A stretch of DNA of 64,000 nucleotides from Paenibacillus terricola (GCF_014779765.1 NZ_JACXZA010000013.1:1-64000); one strand, 5' to 3'. Positions 1 through 8,549 are shown, numbered from the stretch's first letter. The notes: generated by a model not told the origin, from the sequence alone. Made by a program: numbers and translations.

Positions 1-24
1 TACTAATCGATCGAGGGCTTATCC
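1..24 (+). rRNA. 23S rRNA, 3' end (partial)
   Basis: The first bases match the conserved 3' terminus of Firmicute 23S rRNA (TACTAATCGATCGAGGGCTT), which lies just upstream of 5S in rRNA operons. Only the last two dozen bases are inside the window, and the exact mature end is approximate. The 5S gene downstream supports the call. Confidence 0.8.
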
Positions 25-118
25 TAAAATCCTTCTTCGGAAGGTAAAGCAAATGCTAAAGCTAAGGATTCAACATTCGCATCCAGTTTTGAAGGTGTAA
101 CCTTCAATTAGTGAGACT

Positions 119-262
119 GATCAGCACCGAGAAGGTTGATTTAGACTGAGGACGAGTAGCGGAGTGTAGGCAAACCTACATGAGCAACGGAGGCCGAAGG
201 CTGGATCAAGATTCGACGTCGAGTAAACTTCTTGAGTTTGCTTCGTGATCATCAGTCGAACG
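119..262 (+). repeat. 23S-5S spacer carrying element-related sequence
   Basis: The spacer holds the blocks CAGCACCGAGAAGGTTGA, GGAGTGTAGG...CCTACATGAG and TTCG(A/T)...GTGATCATC in the same order as the tandem copies at 453-1004, the stretch at 1011-1192, and (reverse-complemented) the interior of the inverted-repeat element at 16137-16426. The GTTCAAAAAGT termini are absent here. It is transcribed between 23S and 5S. Confidence 0.6.
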
Positions 263-264
263 CG

Positions 265-381
265 TTTGGTGTCGATGGCGGAGGGGTTCCACGCGTTCCC
301 ATACCGAACACGACCGTTAAGTCCTCCAGCGCCAATGGTACTTGGACCGCAGGGTCCTGGAAGAGTAGGACGACGCCAAGC
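265..381 (+). rRNA. rrf: 5S ribosomal RNA
   Basis: This 117-nt sequence has the Firmicute 5S organisation: a 5' strand starting TTTGGTGTCG pairs with the 3' strand CGACGCCAAGC to close helix I, with the conserved CCGAACACGACCGTTAAG region and loop E/helix IV (GGTACTTGGACCGCAGGGTCCTGG) between them. It follows the 23S 3' end and is followed by a strong terminator, so it is the functional 5S of this rRNA operon. Confidence 0.95.
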
Positions 382-388
382 ACGAGGA

Positions 389-419
389 AACGCCCGTTAC
401 TTACAACGGGCGTTTTTTT
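389..419 (+). terminator. rRNA operon terminator, copy 1
   Basis: AACGCCCGTT and AACGGGCGTT form a 10-bp stem with a 6-nt loop, followed by a run of T. It lies 8 nt after 5S. Confidence 0.93.
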
Positions 420-603
420 GTTGTTTACGGAACGGTAAAAGATTTAGATAAAGGTCGATCAGCACCGAGAAGGTTGAATTGGATCGAAGAAGGAGCAACG
501 GAGTGTAGGTCAGAACCTACATGAGTAGCGGATTTCGAGAGCCGGTTCAAGATTCGATGCCGAATATGCTTCATGAATTACCTCGTGATCATCGACCGCC
601 CCA

Positions 604-657
604 AGCGCTAATGGTACTTGGATCGCAGGGTCCTGGAAAAGTAGGACGACGCCAAGC
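604..657 (+). pseudogene. 5S rRNA fragment (3' half), copy 2
   Basis: The last 54 nt of 5S (from AGCGC to GCCAAGC) are present with a few changes relative to 328-381, such as GGATCGC for GGACCGC. The 5' half is replaced by spacer-type sequence, so helix I cannot form. It is a non-functional remnant. Confidence 0.88.
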
Positions 658-664
658 ACGAGGA

Positions 665-695
665 AACGCCCGTTACTTACAACGGGCGTTTTTTT
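665..695 (+). terminator. rRNA terminator, copy 2
   Basis: Same 10-bp stem (AACGCCCGTT/AACGGGCGTT) and T run as at 389-419, offset by exactly 276 bp. Confidence 0.88.
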
Positions 696-879
696 GTTGT
701 TTACGGAACGGTAAAAGATTTAGATAAAGGTCGATCAGCACCGAGAAGGTTGAATTGGATCGAAGAAGGAGCAACGGAGTGTAGGTCAGAACCTACATGA
801 GTAGCGGACTTCGAGAGCCGGTTCAAGATTCGATGCCGAATATGCTTCATGAATTACCTCGTGATCATCGACCGCCCTA

Positions 880-933
880 AGCGCTAATGGTACTTGGATC
901 GCAGGGTCCTGGAGAAGTAGGACGACGCCAAGC
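880..933 (+). pseudogene. 5S rRNA fragment (3' half), copy 3
   Basis: A second 54-nt 5S remnant, 276 bp after the first and almost identical to it (GGAGAAGTAGG here against GGAAAAGTAGG). The breakpoint is the same base, AGCGC preceded by a C-rich stretch, so both remnants derive from one truncation followed by duplication. Confidence 0.88.
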
Positions 934-940
934 ACGAGGA

Positions 941-971
941 AACGCCCGTTACTTACAACGGGCGTTTTTTT
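941..971 (+). terminator. rRNA terminator, copy 3
   Basis: Third copy of the AACGCCCGTT/AACGGGCGTT stem with T run. Three terminators in series close the rRNA operon. Confidence 0.88.
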
Positions 972-1010
972 GTTGTTTACGGAACGAGACAAAGGGGTAA
1001 ATAAAGGTCG

Positions 1011-1192
1011 ATCAGCACCGAGAAGGTTGATTTAGGCTGAAGAATGAGTAGCGGAGTGTAGGCAAAACCTACATGAGCTACAAGGTTTCCGGAGGAAGCC
1101 TACATCGAAAGCATAAGCTTTGGAGTTCAAAGGCTGGATCAAATTTCGATGCCGAGTAACCTTCACGAATTACTTCGTGATCATCGACCGAC
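1011..1192 (+). repeat. Last spacer-type repeat copy, without 5S
   Basis: ATCAGCACCGAGAAGG, GTGTAGGC...CCTACATGAG, a GGTTTCCGGAGGAAGCC block and TTCGATGCCGAG...GTGATCATCGACC follow in order. The GGTTTCC block is missing from the two 276-bp units but present in the element at 16137-16426. The sequence ends a few bases before the next gene. Confidence 0.65.
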
Positions 1193-1222
1193 ACAAAGAT
1201 GCTTATGGGAGGTTGGATCATT

Positions 1223-2410
1223 TTGAACATACGCAATATTACGGAAGCTCATTACGAGGAAAGTATTGATTTGGCTTCATTCGCTTTTCAAACGGACTTT
1301 TCCGCCGAAGAGCGAGCTGTGCGCCGATCGCAGTTTCGACCGGAGGAGAAATGGGGAGCGTTCGAAGACGACAAATTGTTAGCTCAGCTAACGCTGCTTC
1401 CATTAACGATTTACATAAACGGGAGGCCTATTCCGATGGGAGGCCTAGCGGGAGTATCCACTTGGCCCGAATACCGCAGGCAAGGATTAGTTTCTAAGCT
1501 GCTCCAACATTCGCTTGAAGTAATGCGTCGGGATGGACAAATCATTTCTCTGCTGCATCCGTTCGAGTTCGGCTTTTATCGGCGATTTGGTTGGGAGATG
1601 TTCATGGAACATCGCCGCTATACGATTCCATCGGGTTTGCTGCCGAAACGTGTACAAGTGCCAAGTACTGTCGAGCGACTTGCGCAACCGGACACGCAGA
1701 TGTTGTCCACGGTTTATGAACAGTATGCACGGCGGTACAACGGAATGCTTTCGCGTAATCCACAATGGTGGGAGGAGCGAATTTACGGCAGGAAGAAAGG
1801 CCAGATTGCGGTTTATCGTTCAGAGACGGGGAACCCACAGGGCTATATCATCTATGATGTGAAAGAATCGAAGATGACTGTGCACGAATTGGTCTGCTTG
1901 AATGAAACGGCAAGACAAAGCTTGTGGACATTTATCGCAAATCACGACTCGATGGCCAAAGAAGTAACAACAATTGCTCCCTTGGAAGACGACTTGATAT
2001 CCACACTGGATAACCCGCGGATCAAACATGAGATTATCCCCTACTTCATGGCGCGCATTGTGGACTTTGAAGCTTTTGCTGCGCATTATTTGTTCACTCC
2101 ATCCACAGAAGCTGTGCATGAGCTGTGTATTCAAGTTGAAGACCTTCATGCACCGTGGAATAACGGTGTATTCAAGCTGAGTGTGGATAAGCAGGGAAAC
2201 GGAGTTGTGGATAGAGTAAGCAACCCAACTGCTGAACAGCAAGCTAATATGCTTAGTTGTGATATTCAGACGCTGACCTGCATGCTGATGGGATACCGTA
2301 GACCTGAACGGCTTATGCAGCTCCAAAGGCTGAGAGGAAGCAGAGAAGCCGTAAGGCTGCTGGAAAAGTTAATCCCACAGGCACAAACATTCCTATACGA
2401 TTTCTTCTAA
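1223..2410 (+). CDS. Eis-like GNAT family N-acetyltransferase
   Basis: A 395-residue cytosolic protein with the layout of Eis-type proteins: an N-terminal GNAT domain, a second GNAT-like domain, and a C-terminal domain related to sterol carrier protein 2. The acetyl-CoA loop is in the first domain, where the stretch GGLAGVSTWPEYRRQGLVSK matches the V-x-x-x-P-x-x-R-x-x-G-x pattern. Family members acetylate amines such as aminoglycosides or lysines; the substrate here cannot be told. I chose TTG 1223 because GGGAGG at 1207-1212 lies 10 nt upstream. The in-frame ATG at 1199 has no ribosome binding site and directly abuts repeat sequence. It stands alone between the rRNA operon and the heat-shock operon. 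Confidence 0.8.
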   Translation: MNIRNITEAHYEESIDLASFAFQTDFSAEERAVRRSQFRPEEKWGAFEDDKLLAQLTLLPLTIYINGRPIPMGGLAGVSTWPEYRRQGLVSKLLQHSLEVMRRDGQIISLLHPFEFGFYRRFGWEMFMEHRRYTIPSGLLPKRVQVPSTVERLAQPDTQMLSTVYEQYARRYNGMLSRNPQWWEERIYGRKKGQIAVYRSETGNPQGYIIYDVKESKMTVHELVCLNETARQSLWTFIANHDSMAKEVTTIAPLEDDLISTLDNPRIKHEIIPYFMARIVDFEAFAAHYLFTPSTEAVHELCIQVEDLHAPWNNGVFKLSVDKQGNGVVDRVSNPTAEQQANMLSCDIQTLTCMLMGYRRPERLMQLQRLRGSREAVRLLEKLIPQAQTFLYDFF

Positions 2411-2420
2411 CCATCATGAT

Positions 2421-2452
2421 AGCCTCCAATCCAAGACGGATCGGAGGTTATT
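2421..2452 (+). terminator. Terminator after the GNAT gene
   Basis: CCTCCAATCC and GGATCGGAGG pair with one mismatch around AAGAC, followed by a short T-rich stretch. It lies 10 nt after the stop codon. Confidence 0.6.
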
Positions 2453-2601
2453 TGCGCTTATATCATAGATGCATAAAGCGATTATGGCTCGAGATCTAAC
2501 GGTTAGGCAGGTATAAACGATGCGGTGGACCACCAATAATAATAGGTGCGAATACCGTTTTGTAGTTTTTACAATGTTCTGAAAATTTATGTTCGTCAGT
2601 A

Positions 2602-2629
2602 TTGACCTACGATTTGAAATGCGTATAAT
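2602..2629 (+). promoter_or_regulatory. Sigma-A promoter of the ctsR operon
   Basis: TTGACC, a 16-nt spacer and TATAAT. The -10 box ends 8 nt before the CtsR operator, so bound CtsR would block initiation. Confidence 0.85.
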
Positions 2630-2637
2630 GGAGTTAA

Positions 2638-2654
2638 GGTCAAAGAAAGTCAAA
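2638..2654 (+). promoter_or_regulatory. CtsR operator
   Basis: GGTCAAAGAAAGTCAAA is a direct heptad repeat (GGTCAAA, 3 nt, AGTCAAA) that matches the known CtsR box. It overlaps the expected transcription start, as expected for autorepression of ctsR-mcsA-mcsB-clpC. A third partial heptad (GTCAA) follows directly. Confidence 0.9.
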
Positions 2655-2780
2655 GTCAACGATGTTGGGTTCGCAGCCCACGTCGCAGGCGCGGCCTCGC
2701 TGCCGATGCAGCGAATGTAATTAGGCAACGTGCAAGACAACAGACACCTAAGCAAGGCGCATCATGAGGGAGGTTGGTGC

Positions 2781-3242
2781 ATGCGTAACATTTCCGATCT
2801 CATTGAACAGTATTTGAAACAGCTGCTTCAGGAAAGCACCGAAGGTGCGGTCGAAATTCAACGCAATGATCTGGCCGATCGTTTCTCTTGTGTTCCTTCG
2901 CAGATCAATTACGTCATCAGTACACGCTTTACGTTAGAGAAGGGGTATGTTGTCGAGAGCAAGCGGGGCGGCGGCGGATATATTCGTATCCAGCGCGCGG
3001 AATTGCCAGCGCTTAAGACGATTACACTGTATCTAAGTGAGGTTATTGGTGATCAGATCGACCAGAATGCCGCAGAAGGCCTTATTTATCAATTAGAGGA
3101 AGCCCGCCATATTTCGAAGCGCGAGGCGAGTCTGATGAAAGCGGCAATGTCTCGCGATACGATTGCGATGAAGCTGCCGATACGTGATGAAGTTCGGGCG
3201 CGGTTACTGAAGGCGATGCTGATTTCCCTGTTAACGAGGTAA
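2781..3242 (+). CDS. ctsR: CtsR, class III heat-shock repressor
   Basis: A 153-residue dimeric DNA-binding repressor. The N-terminal winged helix-turn-helix (about 1-72) ends in the glycine-rich wing KRGGGGYIRI (61-70). Arg62 in this wing is the position phosphorylated by McsB in the Geobacillus protein, which removes CtsR from DNA. The C-terminal half is the helical dimerisation domain. ATG 2781 is chosen because GGGAGG lies just upstream; an in-frame start 51 nt earlier would add a tail unlike the family. It is the first gene of the operon with mcsA, mcsB and clpC, and an operator of its own type sits in the promoter. Confidence 0.96.
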   Translation: MRNISDLIEQYLKQLLQESTEGAVEIQRNDLADRFSCVPSQINYVISTRFTLEKGYVVESKRGGGGYIRIQRAELPALKTITLYLSEVIGDQIDQNAAEGLIYQLEEARHISKREASLMKAAMSRDTIAMKLPIRDEVRARLLKAMLISLLTR

Positions 3243-3298
3243 GATCGCATTGGGCGCAGGGGTCATGGTGCTTAGTTCGGCGAAGGAGGGATGGCGGC

Positions 3299-3808
3299 TT
3301 GATCTGTCAGGAATGCGGAAAGAAGCCGGCAACGCTTCATTTTCAGAAAATTGTTAACGGAGAGAAGACCGAGATTCACATATGTGAATCATGCGCTCGC
3401 GAGAAGAGCGAGGGCATTCCCGGCTCCTCCAATGGATTCTCTATTCACAGTCTGCTGTCTGGTCTGCTCGATTTCGAACGGACAGGACAAGGGGCAAAGC
3501 AGGAAACCGTACGCTGTGAGGAATGCGGCTTGACCTATGCACAATTCAGTAAGATTGGCCGTTTCGGCTGCAGCAACTGTTATCACAGTTTCGAGAACAA
3601 GCTCGATCCATTATTCAAGCGAGTTCATGGCAATACGGTGCACGTTGGCAAAATTCCAAAGCGTTCCGGCGGCATTATCCAGACGCGCCGGGAGATTGAG
3701 CAGCTGCGGCGCGAGCTGGCGATACGTATTGATAGCGAGGAGTTCGAGGCGGCGGCACAGCTCCGCGATCGAATTCGCGAGCTGGAGCGAAGAACGGAAG
3801 GGCTTTAA
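3299..3808 (+). CDS. mcsA: McsA, zinc-finger activator of the arginine kinase McsB
   Basis: 169 residues. Two zinc-binding units are visible as four CxxC pairs (C3/C6, C29/C32, C73/C76, C91/C94). A C-terminal UVR-type coiled coil (about 133-169, with SEEFEAAAQLRDRIRELE) resembles the middle domain of ClpC. In Bacillus McsA binds and activates McsB and helps deliver phosphoarginine-marked substrates to ClpC. The start is TTG 3299, with AAGGAGGG 10 nt upstream. It lies 56 nt after ctsR and 17 nt before mcsB. Confidence 0.95.
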   Translation: MICQECGKKPATLHFQKIVNGEKTEIHICESCAREKSEGIPGSSNGFSIHSLLSGLLDFERTGQGAKQETVRCEECGLTYAQFSKIGRFGCSNCYHSFENKLDPLFKRVHGNTVHVGKIPKRSGGIIQTRREIEQLRRELAIRIDSEEFEAAAQLRDRIRELERRTEGL

Positions 3809-3825
3809 GCGCGAAGGGAGGATTA

Positions 3826-4917
3826 TTGACTTTGTCCAAGAGACGTTTTGCCGAGCATCCGCTTAGCGATTGGATGAAAGGAGAGGGTCCTGAATCGGAT
3901 ATCGTCATCAGCAGTCGAATCCGAGTTGCGCGCAATTTGCGTTCATACCCGTTCCCGATGCTGGCGACGAATCAACAATCGCTTGAGGCAATGAACCGTC
4001 TGACGGGAGTTGCCTTACAAGGGAAGCTGAGCGGCATTGGCCATTTCGATATATACAAACTAAGCGAGCTGACCGAGCTTGAAAGGCGGGTGCTGGTGGA
4101 GAAGCATCTCATCAGTCCGAACCTAGCCAATGAATCACGCAACGGTGCGCTTGTATTGAACGAAGAAGAATCAATCAGCATCATGATTAACGAAGAAGAC
4201 CATCTGCGCATCCAATGTCTGTATCCGGGTTTCCAAATCCGTGAAGCATGGCAGCTGGCAAGTCGCATTGACGATATTTTCGAAGCGGAAGCGGATTATG
4301 CTTTCGACGAACGAAGAGGATTTCTAACAAGCTGTCCTACGAATGTAGGAACCGGCATCCGAGCATCGGTAATGATGCACTTGCCGGCGCTGGTGCTGAC
4401 TCAGCAAATTAATCGTATTTTGTCCGCGGTGGCACAGGTTGGTCTTGCCGTTAGGGGAATGTATGGCGAAGGAAGCGAGTCGACCGGCAATCTGTTTCAG
4501 ATTTCGAATCAAATTACGCTCGGGCAGTCGGAGACTGAAATTATCGACAACCTGTACAGCGTAGCTCAGCAAATTATTGAACATGAGAAGGCGGCCCGCA
4601 AACGGCTTGTCGCCGAGAATCCGATTCGAATCGAGGACCGCGTCAGCCGATCGTACGGTGTATTATCGCATGCAGCGATCATGGATTCGAAGGAAGCTGC
4701 GCAGCGGTTGTCGGACATACGGTTAGGCATTGATCTGGGGATGATCAATGGCGTGTCTACGCAGGCGATGAATGAACTGCTTGTTATGACGCAGCCGGGT
4801 TTTCTGCAGCAGGTGTTCAATGAGGCGCTCAGTCCGGAAGCAAGGGATATCCGGCGGGCGGAGTTGATTCGAAATCAAATTTCGCAGCACAACAATCATG
4901 GGGGTGTATCGCAATGA
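3826..4917 (+). CDS. mcsB: McsB, protein-arginine kinase
   Basis: About 363 residues, the family length. It phosphorylates arginines on CtsR and on misfolded proteins, which marks them for ClpC-ClpP. The phosphagen-kinase nucleotide site is recognisable in SSRIRVARN (29-37), NEEDHLRIQ (122-130) and SCPTNVGTG (169-177), where Cys170 is the conserved active-site cysteine. The C-terminal phosphoarginine-binding region contains [10 protein letters not shown]. Two TTG codons are possible, 3826 and 3832; AGGGAGG at 3815-3821 is better spaced for 3832, which would shorten the protein by two residues. The stop overlaps the clpC start (ATGA), so the two are probably translationally coupled. Confidence 0.95.
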   Translation: MTLSKRRFAEHPLSDWMKGEGPESDIVISSRIRVARNLRSYPFPMLATNQQSLEAMNRLTGVALQGKLSGIGHFDIYKLSELTELERRVLVEKHLISPNLANESRNGALVLNEEESISIMINEEDHLRIQCLYPGFQIREAWQLASRIDDIFEAEADYAFDERRGFLTSCPTNVGTGIRASVMMHLPALVLTQQINRILSAVAQVGLAVRGMYGEGSESTGNLFQISNQITLGQSETEIIDNLYSVAQQIIEHEKAARKRLVAENPIRIEDRVSRSYGVLSHAAIMDSKEAAQRLSDIRLGIDLGMINGVSTQAMNELLVMTQPGFLQQVFNEALSPEARDIRRAELIRNQISQHNNHGGVSQ

Positions 4918-7382
4918 TGTTCGGAAGATTCACGGAACGTGCACAGAAGGTGCTGGCACTGGCTCAAGAAGAAGCCGTTAGACTTGGTCACAACAATATT
5001 GGAACGGAGCATATTCTGCTTGGTCTGATTCGCGAGGGCGAAGGCATCGCAGCGAAGGCACTTATCGGCCTCGGCCTTGGACTCGAGAAAATTCAAGATG
5101 AAGTCGAAGCGCTCATCGGCCGCGGCCAAGAGCAGCCTTCGAATATTGCATATACGCCGCGCGCGAAGAAAGTTATTGAACTATCGATGGATGAGGCTAG
5201 AAAGCTTGGCCATACGTACGTTGGCACAGAGCATATTCTGCTTGGCCTCATTCGCGAAGGTGAAGGTGTTGCAGCGCGTGTGCTGAACAATCTCGGTATT
5301 AGCCTGAATAAGGCACGTCAGCAAGTGCTGCAGTTGCTTGGCAGCAGCGAAGCCGTATCGAGCAGCCACGGTGCGCCATCCAACGTAAGCACACCGACAC
5401 TCGATGGTCTTGCGCGTGACTTGACGGCATTTGCTCGCGAAGGCAATCTCGATCCGGTCATCGGCCGCAGCAAAGAGATCGAGCGTGTTATTCAAGTGCT
5501 TAGCCGCCGGACGAAGAACAATCCTGTTCTGATCGGTGAGCCAGGTGTTGGTAAGACGGCTATCGCAGAGGGCCTCGCTCAGAAAATCATTGCAGGCGAA
5601 ATCCCTGAGACGCTGCGCGACAAGCGCGTTATGACGCTCGATATGGGTTCGGTCGTTGCAGGTACGAAGTACCGTGGCGAGTTCGAGGATCGTCTGAAGA
5701 AGATCATGGACGAAATCCGCCAAGCGAACAATATCATCCTGTTCATCGACGAGCTGCATACGCTGATCGGCGCGGGCGGCGCAGAAGGCGCAATCGACGC
5801 ATCGAACATTCTCAAGCCGTCGCTGGCGCGCGGAGAGCTGCAGTGCATCGGTGCAACGACGCTGGATGAATATCGCAAATATATCGAGAAAGACGCTGCG
5901 CTGGAGCGCCGCTTCCAACCGATTACGGTGGATCAACCTACGCCGGAAGAGGCCATTCAAATTCTTCACGGTCTGCGCGATCGCTACGAAGCGCATCACC
6001 GCGTGAAAATTACAGATGAAGCGATCGAGCAAGCAGTTAAGCTGTCCGATCGTTACATTACAGACCGCTTCCTGCCAGATAAAGCGATTGACCTTATCGA
6101 CGAGGCATCGTCCAAAGTACGCCTCAAAACGTATACGGTACCGCCAAACCTGAAGCAGCTGGAGAACCGTCTGGAAGATATCCGCAAGGAGAAGGATTCC
6201 GCGGTTCAATCGCAGGAGTTCGAGAAAGCGGCTGCGCTGCGAGATACGGAGCAGAAGCTGCGCGAAGAGCTTGATGTAACGCGCAATCAGTGGAAAGAGA
6301 AGCAAGGACGCACCGATTCCGAAGTTACGCCTGAGGATATCGCGCAGGTTGTTGCAAGCTGGACCGGCATTCCGGTCAGCAAGCTCGCTGAGGAAGAGAC
6401 GCAGCGTCTGCTGAAGATGGAAGATATTTTGCACGATCGCGTTATTGGTCAGACTGACGCTGTCAAAGCGGTTTCGAGAGCGATCCGCCGGGCACGCGCC
6501 GGACTGAAGGATCCGAAACGTCCGATCGGCTCGTTCATCTTCCTCGGCCCTACGGGCGTCGGTAAGACGGAGCTTGCACGCGCTCTTGCTGAATCGATGT
6601 TCGGCGACGAGAATGCGGTAATTCGTATCGATATGTCCGAATACATGGAGAAGCATTCGACTTCTCGTCTCGTCGGAGCGCCTCCAGGGTATGTCGGTTA
6701 CGAAGAGGGCGGTCAGCTGACCGAGAAAGTCCGCCGCAAACCGTATTCGGTTGTGCTGCTCGATGAGATCGAGAAAGCACATCCAGAAGTATTCAATATC
6801 CTGCTGCAAGTGCTGGAGGATGGACGTCTTACGGACTCGAAAGGCCGTGTTGTGGACTTCCGCAATACACTGATCATTATGACGTCGAACGTTGGCGCCG
6901 ATCAGATCAAACGGAATTCGACGCTGGGCTTCACAGCGGTACAGGATGCAAGCCGCGAGTTCAATCAAATGAAAGAAAAAGTGCTGGCAGAGCTCAAGAA
7001 GAGCTTCCGTCCAGAGTTCCTCAACCGGATCGACGAGACGATCGTATTCCACTCGCTCGAGCAGGAGCATATCGCTCAGATCGTTACGCTCATGTCGGAT
7101 GAATTGCGTAAACGTCTGAGAGAGCAAGAGGTTGATTTCGTTCTGACGGATGAAGCGAAGACATTCCTTGCGAAGGAAGGCTTCGATCCGCAGTACGGTG
7201 CTCGTCCGCTCCGCCGCGCGATCCAGAAGCATATCGAGGACCGTCTGTCCGAAGATCTGCTGATGGGCACCATTACAAAAGGCGACTCGCTCATCATCGA
7301 TGAGAAGGATGGCACGCTTGTCGTAAGCCGTGCAAGCAAGGAACCGGAGTCGGTTGATAGTGCAGAACCGGCGAATAAGTAA
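4914..7382 (+). CDS. clpC: ClpC, AAA+ unfoldase of the ClpCP protease
   Basis: An 822-residue Hsp100 ATPase that unfolds substrates and feeds them to ClpP. Domains in order: duplicated N-domain (about 1-145), which binds adaptors and phosphoarginine; first AAA+ module with Walker A GEPGVGKT (208-215) and Walker B FIDELH; a UVR/middle coiled coil near 420-460, the McsA/MecA docking site; second AAA+ module with GPTGVGKT (about 545-552) and LLDEIEKAH; and a C-terminal D2-small domain. The N-terminus [14 protein letters not shown] matches Bacillus ClpC; ATG 4917 is an equally possible start. It is the last gene of the CtsR operon and is followed by a strong terminator. Confidence 0.97.
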   Translation: MMFGRFTERAQKVLALAQEEAVRLGHNNIGTEHILLGLIREGEGIAAKALIGLGLGLEKIQDEVEALIGRGQEQPSNIAYTPRAKKVIELSMDEARKLGHTYVGTEHILLGLIREGEGVAARVLNNLGISLNKARQQVLQLLGSSEAVSSSHGAPSNVSTPTLDGLARDLTAFAREGNLDPVIGRSKEIERVIQVLSRRTKNNPVLIGEPGVGKTAIAEGLAQKIIAGEIPETLRDKRVMTLDMGSVVAGTKYRGEFEDRLKKIMDEIRQANNIILFIDELHTLIGAGGAEGAIDASNILKPSLARGELQCIGATTLDEYRKYIEKDAALERRFQPITVDQPTPEEAIQILHGLRDRYEAHHRVKITDEAIEQAVKLSDRYITDRFLPDKAIDLIDEASSKVRLKTYTVPPNLKQLENRLEDIRKEKDSAVQSQEFEKAAALRDTEQKLREELDVTRNQWKEKQGRTDSEVTPEDIAQVVASWTGIPVSKLAEEETQRLLKMEDILHDRVIGQTDAVKAVSRAIRRARAGLKDPKRPIGSFIFLGPTGVGKTELARALAESMFGDENAVIRIDMSEYMEKHSTSRLVGAPPGYVGYEEGGQLTEKVRRKPYSVVLLDEIEKAHPEVFNILLQVLEDGRLTDSKGRVVDFRNTLIIMTSNVGADQIKRNSTLGFTAVQDASREFNQMKEKVLAELKKSFRPEFLNRIDETIVFHSLEQEHIAQIVTLMSDELRKRLREQEVDFVLTDEAKTFLAKEGFDPQYGARPLRRAIQKHIEDRLSEDLLMGTITKGDSLIIDEKDGTLVVSRASKEPESVDSAEPANK

Positions 7383-7395
7383 ATAGGATAGAGGG

Positions 7396-7433
7396 GACAT
7401 CGTGCAGCAACGTAAGCTGCACGATGTCTTTTT
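7396..7433 (+). terminator. Terminator of the ctsR-clpC operon
   Basis: A 13-bp perfect stem, GACATCGTGCAGC with GCTGCACGATGTC, around a 7-nt loop, followed by TTTTT. Confidence 0.95.
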
Positions 7434-7489
7434 GCAATAATAGGCGCATGAGATAGGCAAGTGCAAATAAAGAAGGAGCGGGATGAAGG

Positions 7490-8026
7490 ATGAATGAACG
7501 GGAAGATCTGCGATTTCCGATTGGCATATTTACAGCAGTTGAGCAGCTTAATGAAGAGCAACGGGCACAGTGGATTGAAGTTATCGAAAGGCTGCCAGAA
7601 GAATTGTCGGCAGCAGCAGCAGGGCTAAGCGATGAGCAGTTAGACACACCCTATCGGGATGGAGGGTGGACGATTCGTCAAGTCGTGCATCATCTGGCGG
7701 ACAGTCATATGAATTCGTATATGCGCTTTAAGCTGGCCGTTACGGAGGAGCTTCCGACGATAAAACCGTATTATGAGGATCGATGGGCGGAGTTGTCCGA
7801 TGGGGCTAATGCACCGATTAAACTGTCTTTGACCTTGTTGAAGGCGCTGCATGCGCGGTGGGTTTATTTTCTTAAGAGTCTTCGTGCAGAGCAGTTCGAA
7901 TGTGCATTCGTACATCCGGAGCATGGCCGCGCGATGACGCTCAACGACGCGCTTGGCATGTATGCTTGGCATGGCAGGCATCATATTGCCCACATTACGG
8001 GACTTCGCAATCGGAACGGTTGGTAG
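7490..8026 (+). CDS. yfiT: YfiT-type DinB-fold bacillithiol transferase / metal-dependent hydrolase
   Basis: A 178-residue protein of the DinB/YfiT four-helix-bundle superfamily, closely resembling Bacillus YfiT along its whole length (shared DGGWT(I/V)RQVVHHLADSHM and WHxxHHIAHIT). Metal ligands are expected at His67 (in VVHHLADSH) and the W-H-x3-H pair His161/His165. Members of this group have been shown to be bacillithiol S-transferases, which conjugate electrophiles to the low-molecular-weight thiol. In Bacillus clpC is followed directly by radA; here this gene and the next lie between them with their own signals. It starts at ATG 7490 after AAGGAGCGGG. Confidence 0.88.
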   Translation: MNEREDLRFPIGIFTAVEQLNEEQRAQWIEVIERLPEELSAAAAGLSDEQLDTPYRDGGWTIRQVVHHLADSHMNSYMRFKLAVTEELPTIKPYYEDRWAELSDGANAPIKLSLTLLKALHARWVYFLKSLRAEQFECAFVHPEHGRAMTLNDALGMYAWHGRHHIAHITGLRNRNGW

Positions 8027-8080
8027 ATCCGAATATTTTAAAAGCAGACGCTATGCCGAAGTTCATTTTCATATGCCGAT

Positions 8081-8110
8081 TTGGTTCTGACTGCCTCGGA
8101 CTGGTATACT
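8081..8110 (+). promoter_or_regulatory. Possible promoter of the heme monooxygenase gene
   Basis: TTGGTT and TATACT are separated by 18 nt and lie 50 nt before the start codon. The -35 box is weak. Confidence 0.4.
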
Positions 8111-8159
8111 AATTTACATAATGATTGATCTTAAAATGGTGTGCAGAGGAGGAAATGTA

Positions 8160-8549
8160 ATGATACTTGTAACAAACACAATCTCGATCAAGAAGGGACA
8201 TGGACGCTCGGTTGCGGAGAGGTTCAAGAACCCGAAGGGCGTGCATCAAATGCCGGGATTCGTTCGGATGGAGCTGTTTCTCTCAGAGAGCGAAGAGCAC
8301 GACGAACTGAAAGTCAGCACGCTGTGGGAGTCCAAGGAGGCATTCGAAGGCTGGAAGAACAGCGATGCCTTCAAACAGGCGCATTCCCATGCCGGCAGAG
8401 GCAAGCCATCATCGGAGGGCACGGAGAAAGCTGCTGAGGCACCGTCCCATCCGCATGCAGGTCAACACGCACAATCGGAGGAAGGTCCGATCATGCTCGG
8501 CGCGAAATTGTCGATGCATGAACTGCTGTTTACGCAACTGGCTGAATAA
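8160..8549 (+). CDS. IsdG/HmoA-type heme-degrading monooxygenase
   Basis: 129 residues with the antibiotic-biosynthesis-monooxygenase (dimeric ferredoxin-like) fold. The Asn-Trp-His triad of IsdG-like heme oxygenases is present at the expected spacing: Asn6, Trp65 and His75. Such enzymes open the heme ring in the cytosol to release iron. Between His75 and the last strand (from IMLGAKLSMHELL) is an unusual roughly 30-residue insert rich in Ala, His, Ser, Glu and Gly (about 76-106), probably disordered; typical IsdG proteins are near 107 residues. ATG 8160 is preceded by AGAGGAGG at good distance; an upstream in-frame start at 8121 has no ribosome binding site. A general Abm-type monooxygenase remains possible, but the triad makes heme the best guess. 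Confidence 0.8.
   Translation: MILVTNTISIKKGHGRSVAERFKNPKGVHQMPGFVRMELFLSESEEHDELKVSTLWESKEAFEGWKNSDAFKQAHSHAGRGKPSSEGTEKAAEAPSHPHAGQHAQSEEGPIMLGAKLSMHELLFTQLAE

Larger units (their letters stand above)
453..1004 (+). repeat. Two tandem copies of a 276-bp unit (spacer, 5S 3' half, terminator)
   Basis: The block starting GATCAGCACCGAGAAGG recurs at about 458 and 734 with a period of 276 bp. Each unit contains spacer-derived sequence, the last 54 nt of 5S, the CACGAGGAAACGCCC stretch and the terminator. The two units are nearly identical to each other and diverge slightly from the first complete 5S copy. This points to recent tandem duplication. Confidence 0.85.

Noticed and set aside
232-992. 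Short reading frames in the 5S region on both strands
   Set aside because: They lie in 5S rRNA, its truncated copies and terminators, repeat each other because the DNA is duplicated, and have no ribosome binding sites.
389-1004. Regularly spaced repeats that could be taken for a CRISPR array
   Set aside because: The repeats are 276 bp long, only two to three copies exist, they contain 5S and terminator sequence, and there are no variable spacers or cas genes.
5181-7466. 761-codon open frame antisense to clpC
   Set aside because: Mirror of the strongly biased clpC codons; no ribosome binding site, no recognisable domain, Cys/Arg/Phe-rich unlike a real protein.
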